Position numbers and translations under genes: made by a program. Below, piece after piece: positions 50,196 to 59,935 of a stretch of 64,000 nucleotides of DNA (positions are counted from its first letter, which is position 1; each line of letters starts with the position of its first letter). The stretch spans positions 682,001 to 746,000 of the forward strand of contig JADJPR010000023.1 of NCBI GenBank assembly GCA_016713135.1, given 5' to 3'. The notes below the pieces were generated by a model that was not told the origin of the DNA, did not search any database, and was given only the letters and a program-made list of their open reading frames with translations. Source of the stretch: Rhodanobacteraceae bacterium (GTDB lineage: Bacteria; Pseudomonadota; Gammaproteobacteria; Xanthomonadales; SZUA-5).

Positions 50196-51719
50196 ATGTC
50201 CGCCGTCCATCCCCTGCCCTGTCCCGAGGCCGCGCCGCAGTCGCTGCAGGCTTGGTTCGAGCGCTTCCGCGCCAACACCATCGGCATCGACCAGCCCTTC
50301 GACAGCCCCTACGGGCGCCAGCGCGTGATCTACGCCGACTGGATCGCCAGCGGCCGGATGTATGCGCCGATCGAGGAACTGATGCGCCACCGCATCGCGC
50401 CCTTCGTCGGCAACACGCACACCGAGACCAGCGAGACCGGCAGCACGATGACGCGCGCGTATCACCACGCGTTCAAGCTCATCAAGCGCCACGTCAACGC
50501 CTGTCGCGACGACGCGGTGGTCAGTTATGGCTCGGGCATGACCGCGGTGGTCAACAAGTTCCAGCGCATCCTGGGCCTGCGCGTGCACGAGAACTACCTG
50601 GCGCGGGTGACCCCGCCCGACCACGAGCGGCCGATCGTGTTCGTCACCCACATGGAGCACCACTCGAACCAGACCTCGTGGCTGGAAACCCTGTGCGAGG
50701 TGCGCGTGATCCCGGCCACCGACGACGGCCTGGTGGACCTCGCCGGCCTCGATGCACTGCTCGCCGAATACCGCGAACGCCCGGTCAAGATCGCCAGCGT
50801 GACCAGTTGTTCGAACGTCACCGGCATCATCACGCCCTACCACGACATCGCCGAGCGCATGCACCGGGCCGGCGGACTGTGCTTTGTCGATTTCGCCGCC
50901 AGCGCGCCCTACATCGACATCGACATGCACCCGGCCGGGCGCCCCGACGCGGGCCTGGACGCGATCTTCTTCTCGCCGCACAAATTCCTCGGCGGCCCGG
51001 GCACCGGCGGCATCCTGATCTTCAACAAGCGCCTGTACCGCAACCGCATCCCCGACAACCCGGGCGGCGGCACGGTCGATTGGACCAACCCCTGGGGCCA
51101 GCACAAATACGTGGACGACGTCGAGGCGCGCGAGGATGGCGGCACGCCCGGCTTCCTGCAGGCGATCCGCACCGCGCTGTGCATCCAGCTCAAGGAAGCG
51201 ATGGGCACCGGGCGCATCCTCGCCCGCGAGCACGAGTTGCTGGACATCGTCTGGCCACAGCTGATGGCGATTCCCGGCCTGCATATCCTGGCGGCCAACC
51301 AGCGCCAGCGCATCGGCTGCATCAGCTTCTACATCGACGGCCTGCACTACAACCTGGCGGTCAAGCTGCTGAACGACCGCTACGGCATCCAGGTGCGCGG
51401 CGGCTGCTCCTGCGCCGGCACCTACGGCCATTATTTGCTGCACGTCAGCTATGAGCACAGCAAGTCGATCACCGACCAGATCAGCTGCGGCATCCTGTCC
51501 GACAAGCCCGGCTGGGTGCGCCTGTCGCTGCACCCCACGATGAGCGACCGCGAGGCGCAAACCATCGTCGACGCCATCCGCACGCTGGCCGAAAACCACG
51601 CCGAGTGGGCGCGCGACTACCGCTATTGCAGCCGCAGCAACGAGTTCACCCACACCAGCGCCTGCGAGCGCGACGGCGCGGATGCGCGGGTGGAGGGCTG
51701 GTTCGCGGCGATCGGCTGA
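50196..51719 (+). CDS. Class V aminotransferase (cysteine desulfurase-like fold)
   Basis: A 507-aa PLP enzyme. Motifs: YADWIASGRMYAPIEE, GNTHTETSETGSTMT, THMEHHSNQTSW (His near the cofactor), VDFAASAPYIDID, and the PLP Lys in FFSPHKFLGGPGTGG. Near the C-terminus is VRGGCSCAGTYGHYLL, which holds a Cys pair in the position of the desulfurase catalytic loop. It is longer than SufS/IscS (about 410 aa), with about 100 extra residues mainly at the C-terminus. Function could be desulfurase or another C-S/C-N reaction. No suf or isc genes are adjacent. Confidence 0.85.
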   Translation: MSAVHPLPCPEAAPQSLQAWFERFRANTIGIDQPFDSPYGRQRVIYADWIASGRMYAPIEELMRHRIAPFVGNTHTETSETGSTMTRAYHHAFKLIKRHVNACRDDAVVSYGSGMTAVVNKFQRILGLRVHENYLARVTPPDHERPIVFVTHMEHHSNQTSWLETLCEVRVIPATDDGLVDLAGLDALLAEYRERPVKIASVTSCSNVTGIITPYHDIAERMHRAGGLCFVDFAASAPYIDIDMHPAGRPDAGLDAIFFSPHKFLGGPGTGGILIFNKRLYRNRIPDNPGGGTVDWTNPWGQHKYVDDVEAREDGGTPGFLQAIRTALCIQLKEAMGTGRILAREHELLDIVWPQLMAIPGLHILAANQRQRIGCISFYIDGLHYNLAVKLLNDRYGIQVRGGCSCAGTYGHYLLHVSYEHSKSITDQISCGILSDKPGWVRLSLHPTMSDREAQTIVDAIRTLAENHAEWARDYRYCSRSNEFTHTSACERDGADARVEGWFAAIG

Positions 51720-51908
51720 AAGTTTCGTGGGAATGAAACTCAGGCTCACCAGAACCACAAGAAGCGCTGGACGCAGGACAGTCCAGCGAGCCAACCGCAG
51801 GAGTCACCGGCCGGCGTCCCGGGCTTCAGAACACGCGCGCGAGCACCGTTGGCAAGCCAGCCGGAGTCCCGCGACGGAGAAGGCCAACTCCGCCATCGGA
51901 GCGTGCCA

Positions 51909-52457
51909 ATGCCATCACGCCCCATGAACGACTCAACGGACATGGCCAGTGACGATCAACGGGACCCTGCGCGCGCGCTGCGGGATTGGCATCCGGCGCC
52001 GCGCATTTCCGCGACCGAACCGGTCGCCGACTGGTCGCGCCGACGCGTGGCGATGATTATCGTGCTGGTTGCGCTGATCTATCCCTTTTATGCGACAGGC
52101 ATCGAGCGAATGCTGCTGAGAATCGAGCTGGAGCGCATCGCGACTGAGGCGCGGGAGCAGATGGCCCAGCAACAGCAGGCCCTGGCGGAGGAAGCGCGCG
52201 TACTTGCGGCACGCGCTGCCGAGCGGGATCTGCGCACGCGAGTCGCCGCAGTCCGCGTAACCGGGGCAGTGGACGGCTCGCCACCCTCCGTGGTGGTCGA
52301 TCGAATTCCGCCGGAGGGCGCCGCAGAAGCAGCGGCTTTCATCTGCCGCCAGGCATCCGCATTGCTGCGCAGGCCGCTGTCGGGAAAGACCCTGAGGGTG
52401 ATGCGCGACCTGGGCGCGCGCCCGGTCGCGGACGCTGGCGAGGTCGTCTGTCCCTGA
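51909..52457 (+). CDS. Hypothetical single-span membrane protein
   Basis: A 182-aa protein with a polar N-terminus, one transmembrane segment (VAMIIVLVALIYPFYATGI at about residues 49-67) and a long charged helix likely to form a coiled coil (RIELERIATEAREQMAQQQQ and on). A small C-terminal domain ends GEVVCP, with one Cys in FICRQ. I do not recognise the family. The ATG at 51909 has GGAG 8 bp upstream; 51924 (MNDSTDM) is an alternative. Confidence 0.65.
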   Translation: MPSRPMNDSTDMASDDQRDPARALRDWHPAPRISATEPVADWSRRRVAMIIVLVALIYPFYATGIERMLLRIELERIATEAREQMAQQQQALAEEARVLAARAAERDLRTRVAAVRVTGAVDGSPPSVVVDRIPPEGAAEAAAFICRQASALLRRPLSGKTLRVMRDLGARPVADAGEVVCP

Positions 52458-52651
52458 GATGAGCGACTGGACCGTGCAGCGGTCGGCGGCGGTGCACTGG
52501 TGCCGCTGGCGAGCGCCGCGGGCGATTGGGCCCGGCGCGGGCCTGCCGCTCTTGGTCGCAAGCGCATCCCGCCGACTGGCGCCAACCGGCGCACGCGCTC
52601 AGACTCCAGCCGGCGCGCCGACCGGCGCGCCCCGCCATCCTGGAGGTTCCG

Positions 52652-53962
52652 ATGCTGCGCCTGTTGCTGCTGGCCATCTTGTGGATCGCGCACGCGCCCG
52701 CGCTCGCGGCGGCGGAAGCGCCACTGGAAGCACAAATTGAGCTGGCGGTGCCGCCGGGCGCGCAGGCGGGGCCGGACTTCGATGTAGAGCGCGCGACCCA
52801 GGCATGGATCGAAACCCTGTCGCCGGAGCAGCGGGCAAAATCCGATGCCTACTTCGAGGGCGGCTACTGGCTGCAGTTGTGGAGCTTCCTCTACGGCCTG
52901 GCCACCGCCTGGCTGCTGCTGCGGCTGCGCTGGTCGGCGTGGATGCGCGACCGCGCCCAGGCCTGGTCCCGCCGCGGCTTCGGCCGCACCGCGATCTACG
53001 CCCTGATGTACGTGCCGGTCTCCACCCTGCTGGCGCTGCCGCTGGCCTGGTACGCGGGCTTCTTCCGCGAGCACCAGTACGGGATGGCCACCCAGACGCT
53101 CGCCGAATGGCTGGGCGACCAGGGCAAGGGGCTGTTCGTGTCGATGATCCTCGGTGCGCTGTTCCTGTCGCTGCTCTACTGGGTATTCCGGCGCGCGCCG
53201 CGCACCTGGTGGGTCTGGGGCACCGGGGTCTCGATGGCCTTCCTGGTGTTCGTGATGACCCTGGCGCCGGTGCTGATCGATCCCTTGTTCAACGACTACA
53301 AGGCGCTGCCCGCCGGCCCGCTGCGCGACAACATCCTCGGCGTGGCGCACGCCACCGGAGTGCCGGCCAGCGAGGTCTGGTGGTTCGACGCCAGCCGCCA
53401 GACCACGCGCATCTCGGCGAATGTGGCGGGCTTTGGCGAGACCACCCGGATTGCGCTCAACGACAACCTGCTGTACCGCTCATCGCAGCCCTCGATCGAG
53501 GCGGTGATGGGCCACGAACTGGGCCATTACGTGCTCAATCACATCTACGAGATGCTGGTCTATTTCGCCGCCATCCTGCTCGTCGGCTTCGCCCTGGTGG
53601 CGTGGAGCTTCGAGCGCGTGGTCGCGCGCTGGGGCGGCAACTGGGGTGTGCGCGGCATCGCCGATCCGGCCGGCCTGCCTTTGCTCGGCGCGCTGTTCTC
53701 GATCTACCTGTTCGCGCTGACGCCGGTGATGAACACCATCGTGCGCACCAACGAGGCGGAGGCTGACCGCTTCGGCATCGCGGTGTCGGGCCAGGCGGAT
53801 GGCTTCGCCCAGGTGGCGATGCAGCTGTCCGAGTACCGCAAGATCTCGCCGGGCGAATGGGAGGAGTGGCTGTTCTACGACCACCCGTCGGGCCGCAACC
53901 GGGTGCGCGCGGCGATGGAATGGAAAGCGGAGCAGTTGCGCAAGCAGGCCATAGCGCGCTGA
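52652..53962 (+). CDS. M48-family membrane zinc protease (Ste24/CAAX protease type)
   Basis: A 436-aa protein with a signal-like N-terminus (MLRLLLLAILWIAHAPALAAA) and several transmembrane segments (WSFLYGLATAWLLLRL; IYALMYVPVSTLLALPLAWY; GKGLFVSMILGALFLSLLYWVF; VSMAFLVFVMTLAPVLI). The zinc motif HELGH is in SIEAVMGHELGHYVLNHIYE and the third ligand is in TNEAEADRFGIAVSG. Architecture and length match Ste24-like peptidases with an N-terminal extension. The start is supported by GGAGG 5 bp upstream. It is convergent with the AraC-family gene. Confidence 0.9.
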   Translation: MLRLLLLAILWIAHAPALAAAEAPLEAQIELAVPPGAQAGPDFDVERATQAWIETLSPEQRAKSDAYFEGGYWLQLWSFLYGLATAWLLLRLRWSAWMRDRAQAWSRRGFGRTAIYALMYVPVSTLLALPLAWYAGFFREHQYGMATQTLAEWLGDQGKGLFVSMILGALFLSLLYWVFRRAPRTWWVWGTGVSMAFLVFVMTLAPVLIDPLFNDYKALPAGPLRDNILGVAHATGVPASEVWWFDASRQTTRISANVAGFGETTRIALNDNLLYRSSQPSIEAVMGHELGHYVLNHIYEMLVYFAAILLVGFALVAWSFERVVARWGGNWGVRGIADPAGLPLLGALFSIYLFALTPVMNTIVRTNEAEADRFGIAVSGQADGFAQVAMQLSEYRKISPGEWEEWLFYDHPSGRNRVRAAMEWKAEQLRKQAIAR

Positions 53963-53982
53963 GGCCCGCCGACGCGGGCTCA
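53960..53982. terminator. Short convergent hairpin spanning both stop codons
   Basis: TGAGGCCCGC pairs with GCGGGCTCA around a 4-base loop. The outer TGA and TCA are the stop codons of the two convergent genes. There is no T-tract, so intrinsic termination is uncertain. Confidence 0.4.
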
Positions 53983-54828
53983 GCCGCGCCCGCGCACGAA
54001 GGCCGCCGCCAGCGCGATCGCGGTATCGCCTTCGCGGTTGGCTTTCAGCGCGCGCAGCAGCCGCGCGGGCGGCAAGCCCGTGATCCGACGCAGCTCGCGG
54101 GTGGCATGCGCCTGGTCGCTGAAACCGCGGTCGATGGACAGGGTCGCCAGGTCCTCAGCGCCGGCGTCGAGCGCACGCAAGGTGGCCTGCAGCCGCAGCA
54201 GGCGCGCGTATTCCTTGGCCGACAGCCCCACCCAGCGCAGGAACTGCGCCTGCAGCGTACGCAACGGCACGCCACAGGCCTGCGCCAGCGCGTCGATGCG
54301 CGTGATACCGGCCTGCGCCTCCAGCCGTTCGACCGCGCGGCGCACGGGCGTCGGCGCATCACAGGGGCCGAGCGCATCGTCCAGCGCGGCCCAGGCGCGG
54401 GCCGCATCGTCGTCCAGCCGCGGCAGATGCTCGGCCAGGACCTGCGCCAGCGGCGCGGCGATCCCCGCCAGCGGCAGGATCTCGTCGCGCAGTTCCGGCA
54501 GGCGCGTGCCGGTCGCCAGCGATGAGGCCCAGGGCTGCAGTCGCAGGGCGATGCAATCCAGCGGCCCGGCCGCGCGCAGACGCACCGCGCTGCGCTGTTG
54601 CGCCGCGTACAGGCAGGCCGATTGCGGTTGCCAGTCGTCCACCGGCCGCCAGCGCTGCATCGGCGTGCCCAGGTGCAGGATCAGCTCGCAGCAGCCGTCC
54701 GGGTAGATCGTCTGCGCCGCTTCCTGGGGGTTCTCGTCGCGCAGGCGCCAGGCACAGCGCACGCGGTCGCGCAGCGATGCCGGCGGCTCCCATTCGCGAT
54801 AGTCCACGCTCATCGTCTGCTTGCGCAT
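53980..54828 (-). CDS. AraC-family transcriptional regulator
   Basis: A 282-aa regulator. The N-terminal domain (about residues 1-150) begins YREWEPPASLRDRVRCAWRLRD and includes IYPDGCCELILHLG, the DUF6597-type sensor domain. The C-terminal HTH_18 domain has QACGVPLRTLQAQFLRWVGLSAKEYARLLRLQATLRAL and DRGFSDQAHATRELRRITGLPPARL. It is divergent from the DUF6265 gene, a plausible target. The start is either 54828 (MRKQTMSV) or 54813 (MSVDYREW); the longer ORF upstream runs into the divergent promoter. Confidence 0.88.
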   Translation of the reverse strand: MRKQTMSVDYREWEPPASLRDRVRCAWRLRDENPQEAAQTIYPDGCCELILHLGTPMQRWRPVDDWQPQSACLYAAQQRSAVRLRAAGPLDCIALRLQPWASSLATGTRLPELRDEILPLAGIAAPLAQVLAEHLPRLDDDAARAWAALDDALGPCDAPTPVRRAVERLEAQAGITRIDALAQACGVPLRTLQAQFLRWVGLSAKEYARLLRLQATLRALDAGAEDLATLSIDRGFSDQAHATRELRRITGLPPARLLRALKANREGDTAIALAAAFVRGRG

Positions 54829-54926
54829 TCCTTCAAGGCGGGCGAAAGCGCGAGGGCTAGGCTCGCGCTTCCGGGGTCGATGATGCATCGACCCAGTCGT
54901 CTGGAAGATCCAGAAAGGAGACATCG

Positions 54927-55388
54927 ATGATCAGGCACGTGTTCGGGTTGGCGGGACTGTGGCTGGCTGGCCAGGGTGTGGGCATTGCGGCGGCACCGCT
55001 GGATTGGCTGGGCGGTCACTGGTGCGGGCAAATGGGGGATTCCAGGATCGAGGAATTCTGGACCGCGCCGGTGGGCGGAACGCTGGTGGGAATGTCGCGC
55101 ACCACGGGTGCGGGTGGCATGGAGAGTTTCGAATACATGCGCATCGAGATCCGCGAGGGCAAGCTGCATTTCCTTGCCCAGCCGGGCGGCTCACCGCCGA
55201 CCGCCTTCGCGCTCGACGCGCAGGCGGCGCAGTCCGCCACTTTCCGCAATCCGGCCCATGATTTCCCGCAGACCGTGCGTTACTGGCGCGAGGGCGCGGC
55301 ACTGCGCGCCGAAATCGCCGGACCGGACGGCAAGGGCGGAGAACAAGCCATCGGCTTCACTTACCAGCGCTGCCCGGCGTCCGGTTGA
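54927..55388 (+). CDS. Secreted DUF6265-like protein
   Basis: A 153-aa protein with signal peptide MIRHVFGLAGLWLAGQGVGIAAA and the family pattern LDWLGGHWCGQMGDSRIEEFWTAPVGGTLVGMSRT, FEYMRIEIREGKLHFLAQPGG, and NPAHDFPQTVRYWREG. It looks like a lipocalin-like beta barrel. Its role is unknown. An SD-like AGAAAGGAG precedes the ATG by about 7 bp. Confidence 0.82.
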   Translation: MIRHVFGLAGLWLAGQGVGIAAAPLDWLGGHWCGQMGDSRIEEFWTAPVGGTLVGMSRTTGAGGMESFEYMRIEIREGKLHFLAQPGGSPPTAFALDAQAAQSATFRNPAHDFPQTVRYWREGAALRAEIAGPDGKGGEQAIGFTYQRCPASG

Positions 55389-55457
55389 CCGCGGCCGGGG
55401 GACGGCCCGCCCGCGGGCGTCTATGCTCCCGGCTTCAGGATCGACCAGGAGCCAGGC

Positions 55458-56330
55458 ATGAAATGGGAACGCGCACGCCAGAGCCAGAACATCGAGGACC
55501 GCCGCGGCCGCGGGCCGGTCAAGGCCGGCGGCGTGGGGATCGGCGCGATCCTGATCGCCCTGATCGGCGGCTGGCTCTTCGGCATCGACCCTTCGCAGAT
55601 CCTCGGCGTCATCGGCGGCATGCAGGGTACCCAGCAAAGCCAGGCGCCGGCGCCGACGCCCGAGGAAGAGGCTGCGCGCGCGAATGATCCCCGGCGCCAG
55701 TTCGTGGCCAGTATCCTTGGCGAGACCGAGGATGTCTGGAGCACGATCTTCCAGCAGGCCGGCAAGCAATACCCGGCGCCCACCCTGGTGCTGTACGAGA
55801 ACGCGGTCACCTCGGCCTGCGGCCAGGCCAGCTCCGCGGTCGGCCCCTTCTACTGCCCGGGCGACCAGCAGGTCTACATCGACCTGTCCTTCTTTCGCGA
55901 GATGCAGCGCCGCCTGGGCGGCGGCGGCGACTTCGCCGAGGCCTATGTGATCGCACACGAAGTGGGTCACCACATCCAGACGCTGACGGGCGTGTCGCAA
56001 CGGGTCAACGACGCACGCCGCCGCCGCGAGAACGTGGAGGGCGACAACGGCCTGCTGGTGCGCCAGGAACTGCAGGCCGACTGCTACGCCGGCGTGTGGG
56101 CGCACCATGCTCAGGCGCGCCACGCCTGGCTGGAGGAGGGCGACATCGAGGAGGCGCTGAACACCGCCAGCGCGATTGGCGACGATGTGCTGCAGAAGCA
56201 GTCCGGCGGCCGCGTGGTCCCCGACGCCTTCACCCACGGCACCGCGCAGCAGCGCGTGCGCTGGTTCACCCAAGGCTTCCGCGCGGGGAAACTGGGGGTC
56301 TGCGACACCTTCGCCGCGGCCACGCTCTGA
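55458..56330 (+). CDS. ypfJ: Neutral zinc metallopeptidase (YpfJ family)
   Basis: A 290-aa protein with an N-terminal membrane anchor (VGIGAILIALIGGWLFGI) after MKWERARQSQNIEDRRG. The zinc motif is HEVGHH in AYVIAHEVGHHIQTLTG, and the third-ligand region is ELQADCYAGVWAHHA. Other family segments are NAVTSACGQASSAVGPFYCPGDQQVYIDLSFF and GDDVLQKQSGGRVVPDAFTHG. Length and pattern are standard for this family of unknown substrate. It ends next to a remnant of the repeat family. Confidence 0.92.
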   Translation: MKWERARQSQNIEDRRGRGPVKAGGVGIGAILIALIGGWLFGIDPSQILGVIGGMQGTQQSQAPAPTPEEEAARANDPRRQFVASILGETEDVWSTIFQQAGKQYPAPTLVLYENAVTSACGQASSAVGPFYCPGDQQVYIDLSFFREMQRRLGGGGDFAEAYVIAHEVGHHIQTLTGVSQRVNDARRRRENVEGDNGLLVRQELQADCYAGVWAHHAQARHAWLEEGDIEEALNTASAIGDDVLQKQSGGRVVPDAFTHGTAQQRVRWFTQGFRAGKLGVCDTFAAATL

Positions 56331-56335
56331 GGGAG

Positions 56336-56450
56336 TTCCGGACGTCCTTGTCGGTGCGCTGGTTCGCGGATTGAACTGTCGCGTGCCCTTGCCTGCATTT
56401 TTTGTCCTTTGCGTCCTTTGCGGACAATATGTCTTTTGTTTCATTAACTT
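56336..56450 (+). repeat. Degenerate remnant of an array unit with a single GACGCAAAG-type arm
   Basis: The sequence GACGTCCTTGTCGGTGCGCT, then GGTTCGCGGATTGAACTG, resembles the leader of the 19435-20386 units. It is followed by one arm only, GTCCTTTGCGTCCTTTGCGG (about 56402-56424). The matching left arm is lost or reduced to GTGCCCTTGCC. The rest of the 56331-56593 gap shows nothing else. Confidence 0.65.
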
Positions 56451-56593
56451 GGATCGTTCTCGACGAGAGCCTCCCGGCATCCCGCGCGAGTGTCGGTCTC
56501 AATCCCTGAGACGCAGGGCTGGACAAATCCCGGCCACACGCCGCCGATGGCATAGTCGGCCGGTGTCGCCCGTGGACCGGACCCCTGCCCCGC

Positions 56594-59500
56594 ATGCTCG
56601 AGATCTACCGCAGCAGCCGCATCGAGAAGCTCGGCGATTTGCTGGCCGAGCACCTGCGCCAGCAGGCGCCGGCATCGGTGCTGGCGCCGCAGACGGTGGT
56701 GGTCGGGCACCTCGGGATGAAGCGCTGGCTGATGCAGCGGCTGGCCGAGTGGCAGCCGGAGCGCGGCCGGCGGATCGCCGCGAACCTGGAGATGCTGCTG
56801 CCCAGCGAGTGGCTGGACGGCCTGGCGCTGAAGGTGCTGGGGCGGCAGTCGATCGCCATCGCGCCCTACCGCCGCCAGGCGCTGCGCTGGCGCATCCATG
56901 CCTTGCTGCCGCGCATCGACCATCCGGAACTCAGGAACTACCTGGAGGGCGAGGACGCGCCGCGACGGCACTTCCAGCTCGCCGATCGCCTGGCGGGCCT
57001 TTACGGCCAGTACCTGGTCTATCGCCGCGACTGGCTGGCCGCCTGGGAGCGCGGCGAGAGCGCGGGCGTGCCGCACTGGCAGAACACCCTGTGGCGACGC
57101 CTGGTGGCCGAGATCGGCCTGGACCACCGGGGACGGCGCATGTCCGAACTGGCGGCGAAGCTGCCGGCGCTGGCGCCCGATGCCGACGAGCCGGCGCTGC
57201 ATGTGTTCGGCGTCTCGCACCTGCCGCCAGATGCGCTCTCCGCGCTGGATGCGCTGTCGCGCTCGCGCCGCGTGGTGGTGTACTTCCCGGATCCCTGCCG
57301 CGAGTTGTGGGAGCACCTGCGCTCCCGCCGCGCGGTCTACGCGGCCTCGCTGCGCGGCGAGGCCTTCCTCGAGATCGGCCATCCGCTGCTCGGTGCGCTC
57401 GGGCGCATCGGGCAGCATTTCACCCTGCTGCTGAACGGGCTGGACGCCGGCTGCGATCTGCGCCACGAGGACGATGAACGCGCGCAGGGACTGCTGCCGC
57501 AAGGCAGTCCGCTGCTGCAGCGAGTGCAGCACAGCATCCGCACGCTGCAGCCCGAGTGGGTGCGGCGCGCGCCCGGCGACCATGGCGATCCGCGCGCCGA
57601 CACCTCGCTGCGGGTGCATGCCTGCCACACGCGTTTGCGCGAGCTGGAGGTGCTCAAGGACGCCCTGCTCGACCAGCTGGACGCGCATCCATCGCTGAAC
57701 CCACGCGACATCGTGGTGATGGCGCCGAACATGGCGTTGTATGCGCCGCTGCTGCCGGTGGTCTTCGGCGCGCCGGCGCGGCGCGACAGCGTGCTGCCCT
57801 GGCGCCTGGCGGACGTGGCGCTGGCGCGCACGCATCCGCTGCTCGGCGCGGTGCGCGAGCTGCTGGACCTGCCGACCCAGCGGATCACGCGCTCGCAGGT
57901 GCTCGCACTGCTGGCGCTGCCGGCGGTCGCGCGACGCTTCGGCCTGGACGCGTCCGGGCATGCGGCGCTGGCGCGCTGGCTGGAGCGCGCGCATGTCGCC
58001 TGGGGCCTGGACGGCGAGATGAAGCGCGATTTCGGCGCCGCGCCGGTCGACGACCACAGCTTCGCCTTCGGCTGCGACCGCATGTTTGCCGGTTACATCC
58101 TCGGCGAGGTGCCGGACGACACGCTGCTCGAGCTGCAGATCCTGCCGGCACACCCGGTGACCGGCCCGGATGCGGCCTGCCTCGGCGCGCTCTGGGGGCT
58201 GCTCGACATCCTGCGCGAGTGGCGTGCGGCGATGCGCCGACGGCGCAGCCTGGCGGACTGGTCGACCCTGCTGCGCGAGTGGCTGGAGCGGCTGTTCGCG
58301 GTGGATCCGCGCGAGGACGGCGAGCGCGAGGCGCTGGCCGCGGTGCTCGCGCTCGCTGCGGACCTCGCCACCCAGCAGGCGGATGCCGGGGTGGTGCCCG
58401 AAGTCGAATGGAGCGTGGTCCGCGAGGTGCTGTGGCAGGGCCTGGAAGGTATCCCGGAGCGCCAGCCGTTCCTCGCCGGCGGCATCACCTTCTGCGGCAT
58501 GGTGCCGCAGCGCTCGATTCCCTTCGAGGTGATCGCGCTGCTCGGCCTGAACAACGGCGAGTATCCGCGCGCGCGGCCGGACAGCGGGCTCGATCTGATG
58601 CAGAGCCACCCGCGGCTGGGCGACCGCGACAACCGCGCGGACGATCGTTACCTGTTCCTGGAAGCGCTGATGAGCGCGCGCCGCACGCTGCACCTGAGCT
58701 ATCTCGGCGAGGGCGCGCAGGATGGCAAGCCGCGCAATCCCGCGCTGCCGCTCCTCGAATTGCTGGGCTTCCTAGACACCCATGCGCAGGCCGATACGGC
58801 CGGCGAGCGCCCCTGGCTGATGCGCCACGCGCTGCAGCCCTTCGACGCGCGCTATTTCGGCGGCGTACCCGACGATCCGCGCTGGTTTTCCTACTCGGAG
58901 GAGTTCAGTCGCGTGGTCGCAGCCGGCCAGGCGGGTGAATGGCGTTTCCTCGAAGGCACCGCGCTCGACGGCGGGCCGGCGCCAGCGAATACGATCGAGC
59001 TGCGCGCGCTCGCCAGTTTTTTCCGCGATCCGGCGGGCTGGGTCTGTCGCCAGGCGCTCAAGCTCTCGCGCGCGGCGCTGGAGGAATCGGCGCCCAGCGA
59101 CGATGAACCGCTGGCGGTGTCGCGCGATCGCCGCGACCGCATCCACATCGACCTTTGCTGGCAAGCGCTGCGCGAGGGCAGTGCGCAGCTGCCGCTGCAG
59201 CCGCCGCCCGAGTTCGCCCGCTCCGGGCGCTACGCCAGCGGCCGCCTTGGCGAGCGCGCCTGGCAGGAGACGCGCGCGGAAGCGCAGGCCTGGCTGGACC
59301 TGGCGCGCAGCCTGCCACCCTTCGACCGCACCGCGCCCAGCGTGGTGGCGCAGGCAATCGACCTCGACCTCGGCGGAGTCCGCCTGGTCGGGAGCGTCGA
59401 CCAGGTTTATCGCAGTGGTGACCAGACCTGGCTGGTATCGATCAGTCCGGCGGCAACCGATTTCCGCCATCTGCTCCCGGTGTACCTGGAATGGGCCGCG

Positions 59501-59935
59501 CTGCGGCTCGCCCTGCCGCAAGCTGACCTGCACCTGCGGGTGATTCACCGCGATCGCAATCACCTGCCGGAACTCGGTCCGGTGCCGCCGTTCGCGGACG
59601 ATGCAGGTCCCCTGCGCGAGGGCCTCGCACGACTGCTGGCGCTGTACCGGGATGCCTGCCGCACCGCCGCCGCCTACCACCCGCGCAGCAGCTACGCGCT
59701 GGCCGACAAGGCCGCCGCCGGCGAACCGGACCGGGCCCTGGACGCCAGCCGGCGCGCCTGGCAAGGAAAGCATCAGAGCGTTGGGGAGCGCGACTACGCG
59801 CCCGGCTACAACCGCCTGATTGCCGGCGACGACGCCTTCCTGCACGCCGGTCGCGCCGAGCACGCGCGCTTCGACCGTCTGGCGCGCGAGCTATACGATC
59901 TGCTGCGCGGCGTCGTGCCGGAGCGCATCGCATGA
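56594..59935 (+). CDS. recC: Exodeoxyribonuclease V subunit gamma (RecC)
   Basis: A 1113-aa protein with the RecC N-terminus MLEIYRSSRIEKLGDLLAEH and VVGHLGMKRWLMQRLAE. Superfamily-1-like but inactive helicase folds follow, with the segment PFLAGGITFCGMVPQRSIPFEVIALLGLNNGEYPRA and the inactive nuclease-like C-terminal part. RecC recognises Chi and holds RecB and RecD in the RecBCD complex, which processes double-strand breaks. Length is normal. The 4 bp overlap with recB shows operon structure. Confidence 0.95.
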   Translation: MLEIYRSSRIEKLGDLLAEHLRQQAPASVLAPQTVVVGHLGMKRWLMQRLAEWQPERGRRIAANLEMLLPSEWLDGLALKVLGRQSIAIAPYRRQALRWRIHALLPRIDHPELRNYLEGEDAPRRHFQLADRLAGLYGQYLVYRRDWLAAWERGESAGVPHWQNTLWRRLVAEIGLDHRGRRMSELAAKLPALAPDADEPALHVFGVSHLPPDALSALDALSRSRRVVVYFPDPCRELWEHLRSRRAVYAASLRGEAFLEIGHPLLGALGRIGQHFTLLLNGLDAGCDLRHEDDERAQGLLPQGSPLLQRVQHSIRTLQPEWVRRAPGDHGDPRADTSLRVHACHTRLRELEVLKDALLDQLDAHPSLNPRDIVVMAPNMALYAPLLPVVFGAPARRDSVLPWRLADVALARTHPLLGAVRELLDLPTQRITRSQVLALLALPAVARRFGLDASGHAALARWLERAHVAWGLDGEMKRDFGAAPVDDHSFAFGCDRMFAGYILGEVPDDTLLELQILPAHPVTGPDAACLGALWGLLDILREWRAAMRRRRSLADWSTLLREWLERLFAVDPREDGEREALAAVLALAADLATQQADAGVVPEVEWSVVREVLWQGLEGIPERQPFLAGGITFCGMVPQRSIPFEVIALLGLNNGEYPRARPDSGLDLMQSHPRLGDRDNRADDRYLFLEALMSARRTLHLSYLGEGAQDGKPRNPALPLLELLGFLDTHAQADTAGERPWLMRHALQPFDARYFGGVPDDPRWFSYSEEFSRVVAAGQAGEWRFLEGTALDGGPAPANTIELRALASFFRDPAGWVCRQALKLSRAALEESAPSDDEPLAVSRDRRDRIHIDLCWQALREGSAQLPLQPPPEFARSGRYASGRLGERAWQETRAEAQAWLDLARSLPPFDRTAPSVVAQAIDLDLGGVRLVGSVDQVYRSGDQTWLVSISPAATDFRHLLPVYLEWAALRLALPQADLHLRVIHRDRNHLPELGPVPPFADDAGPLREGLARLLALYRDACRTAAAYHPRSSYALADKAAAGEPDRALDASRRAWQGKHQSVGERDYAPGYNRLIAGDDAFLHAGRAEHARFDRLARELYDLLRGVVPERIA

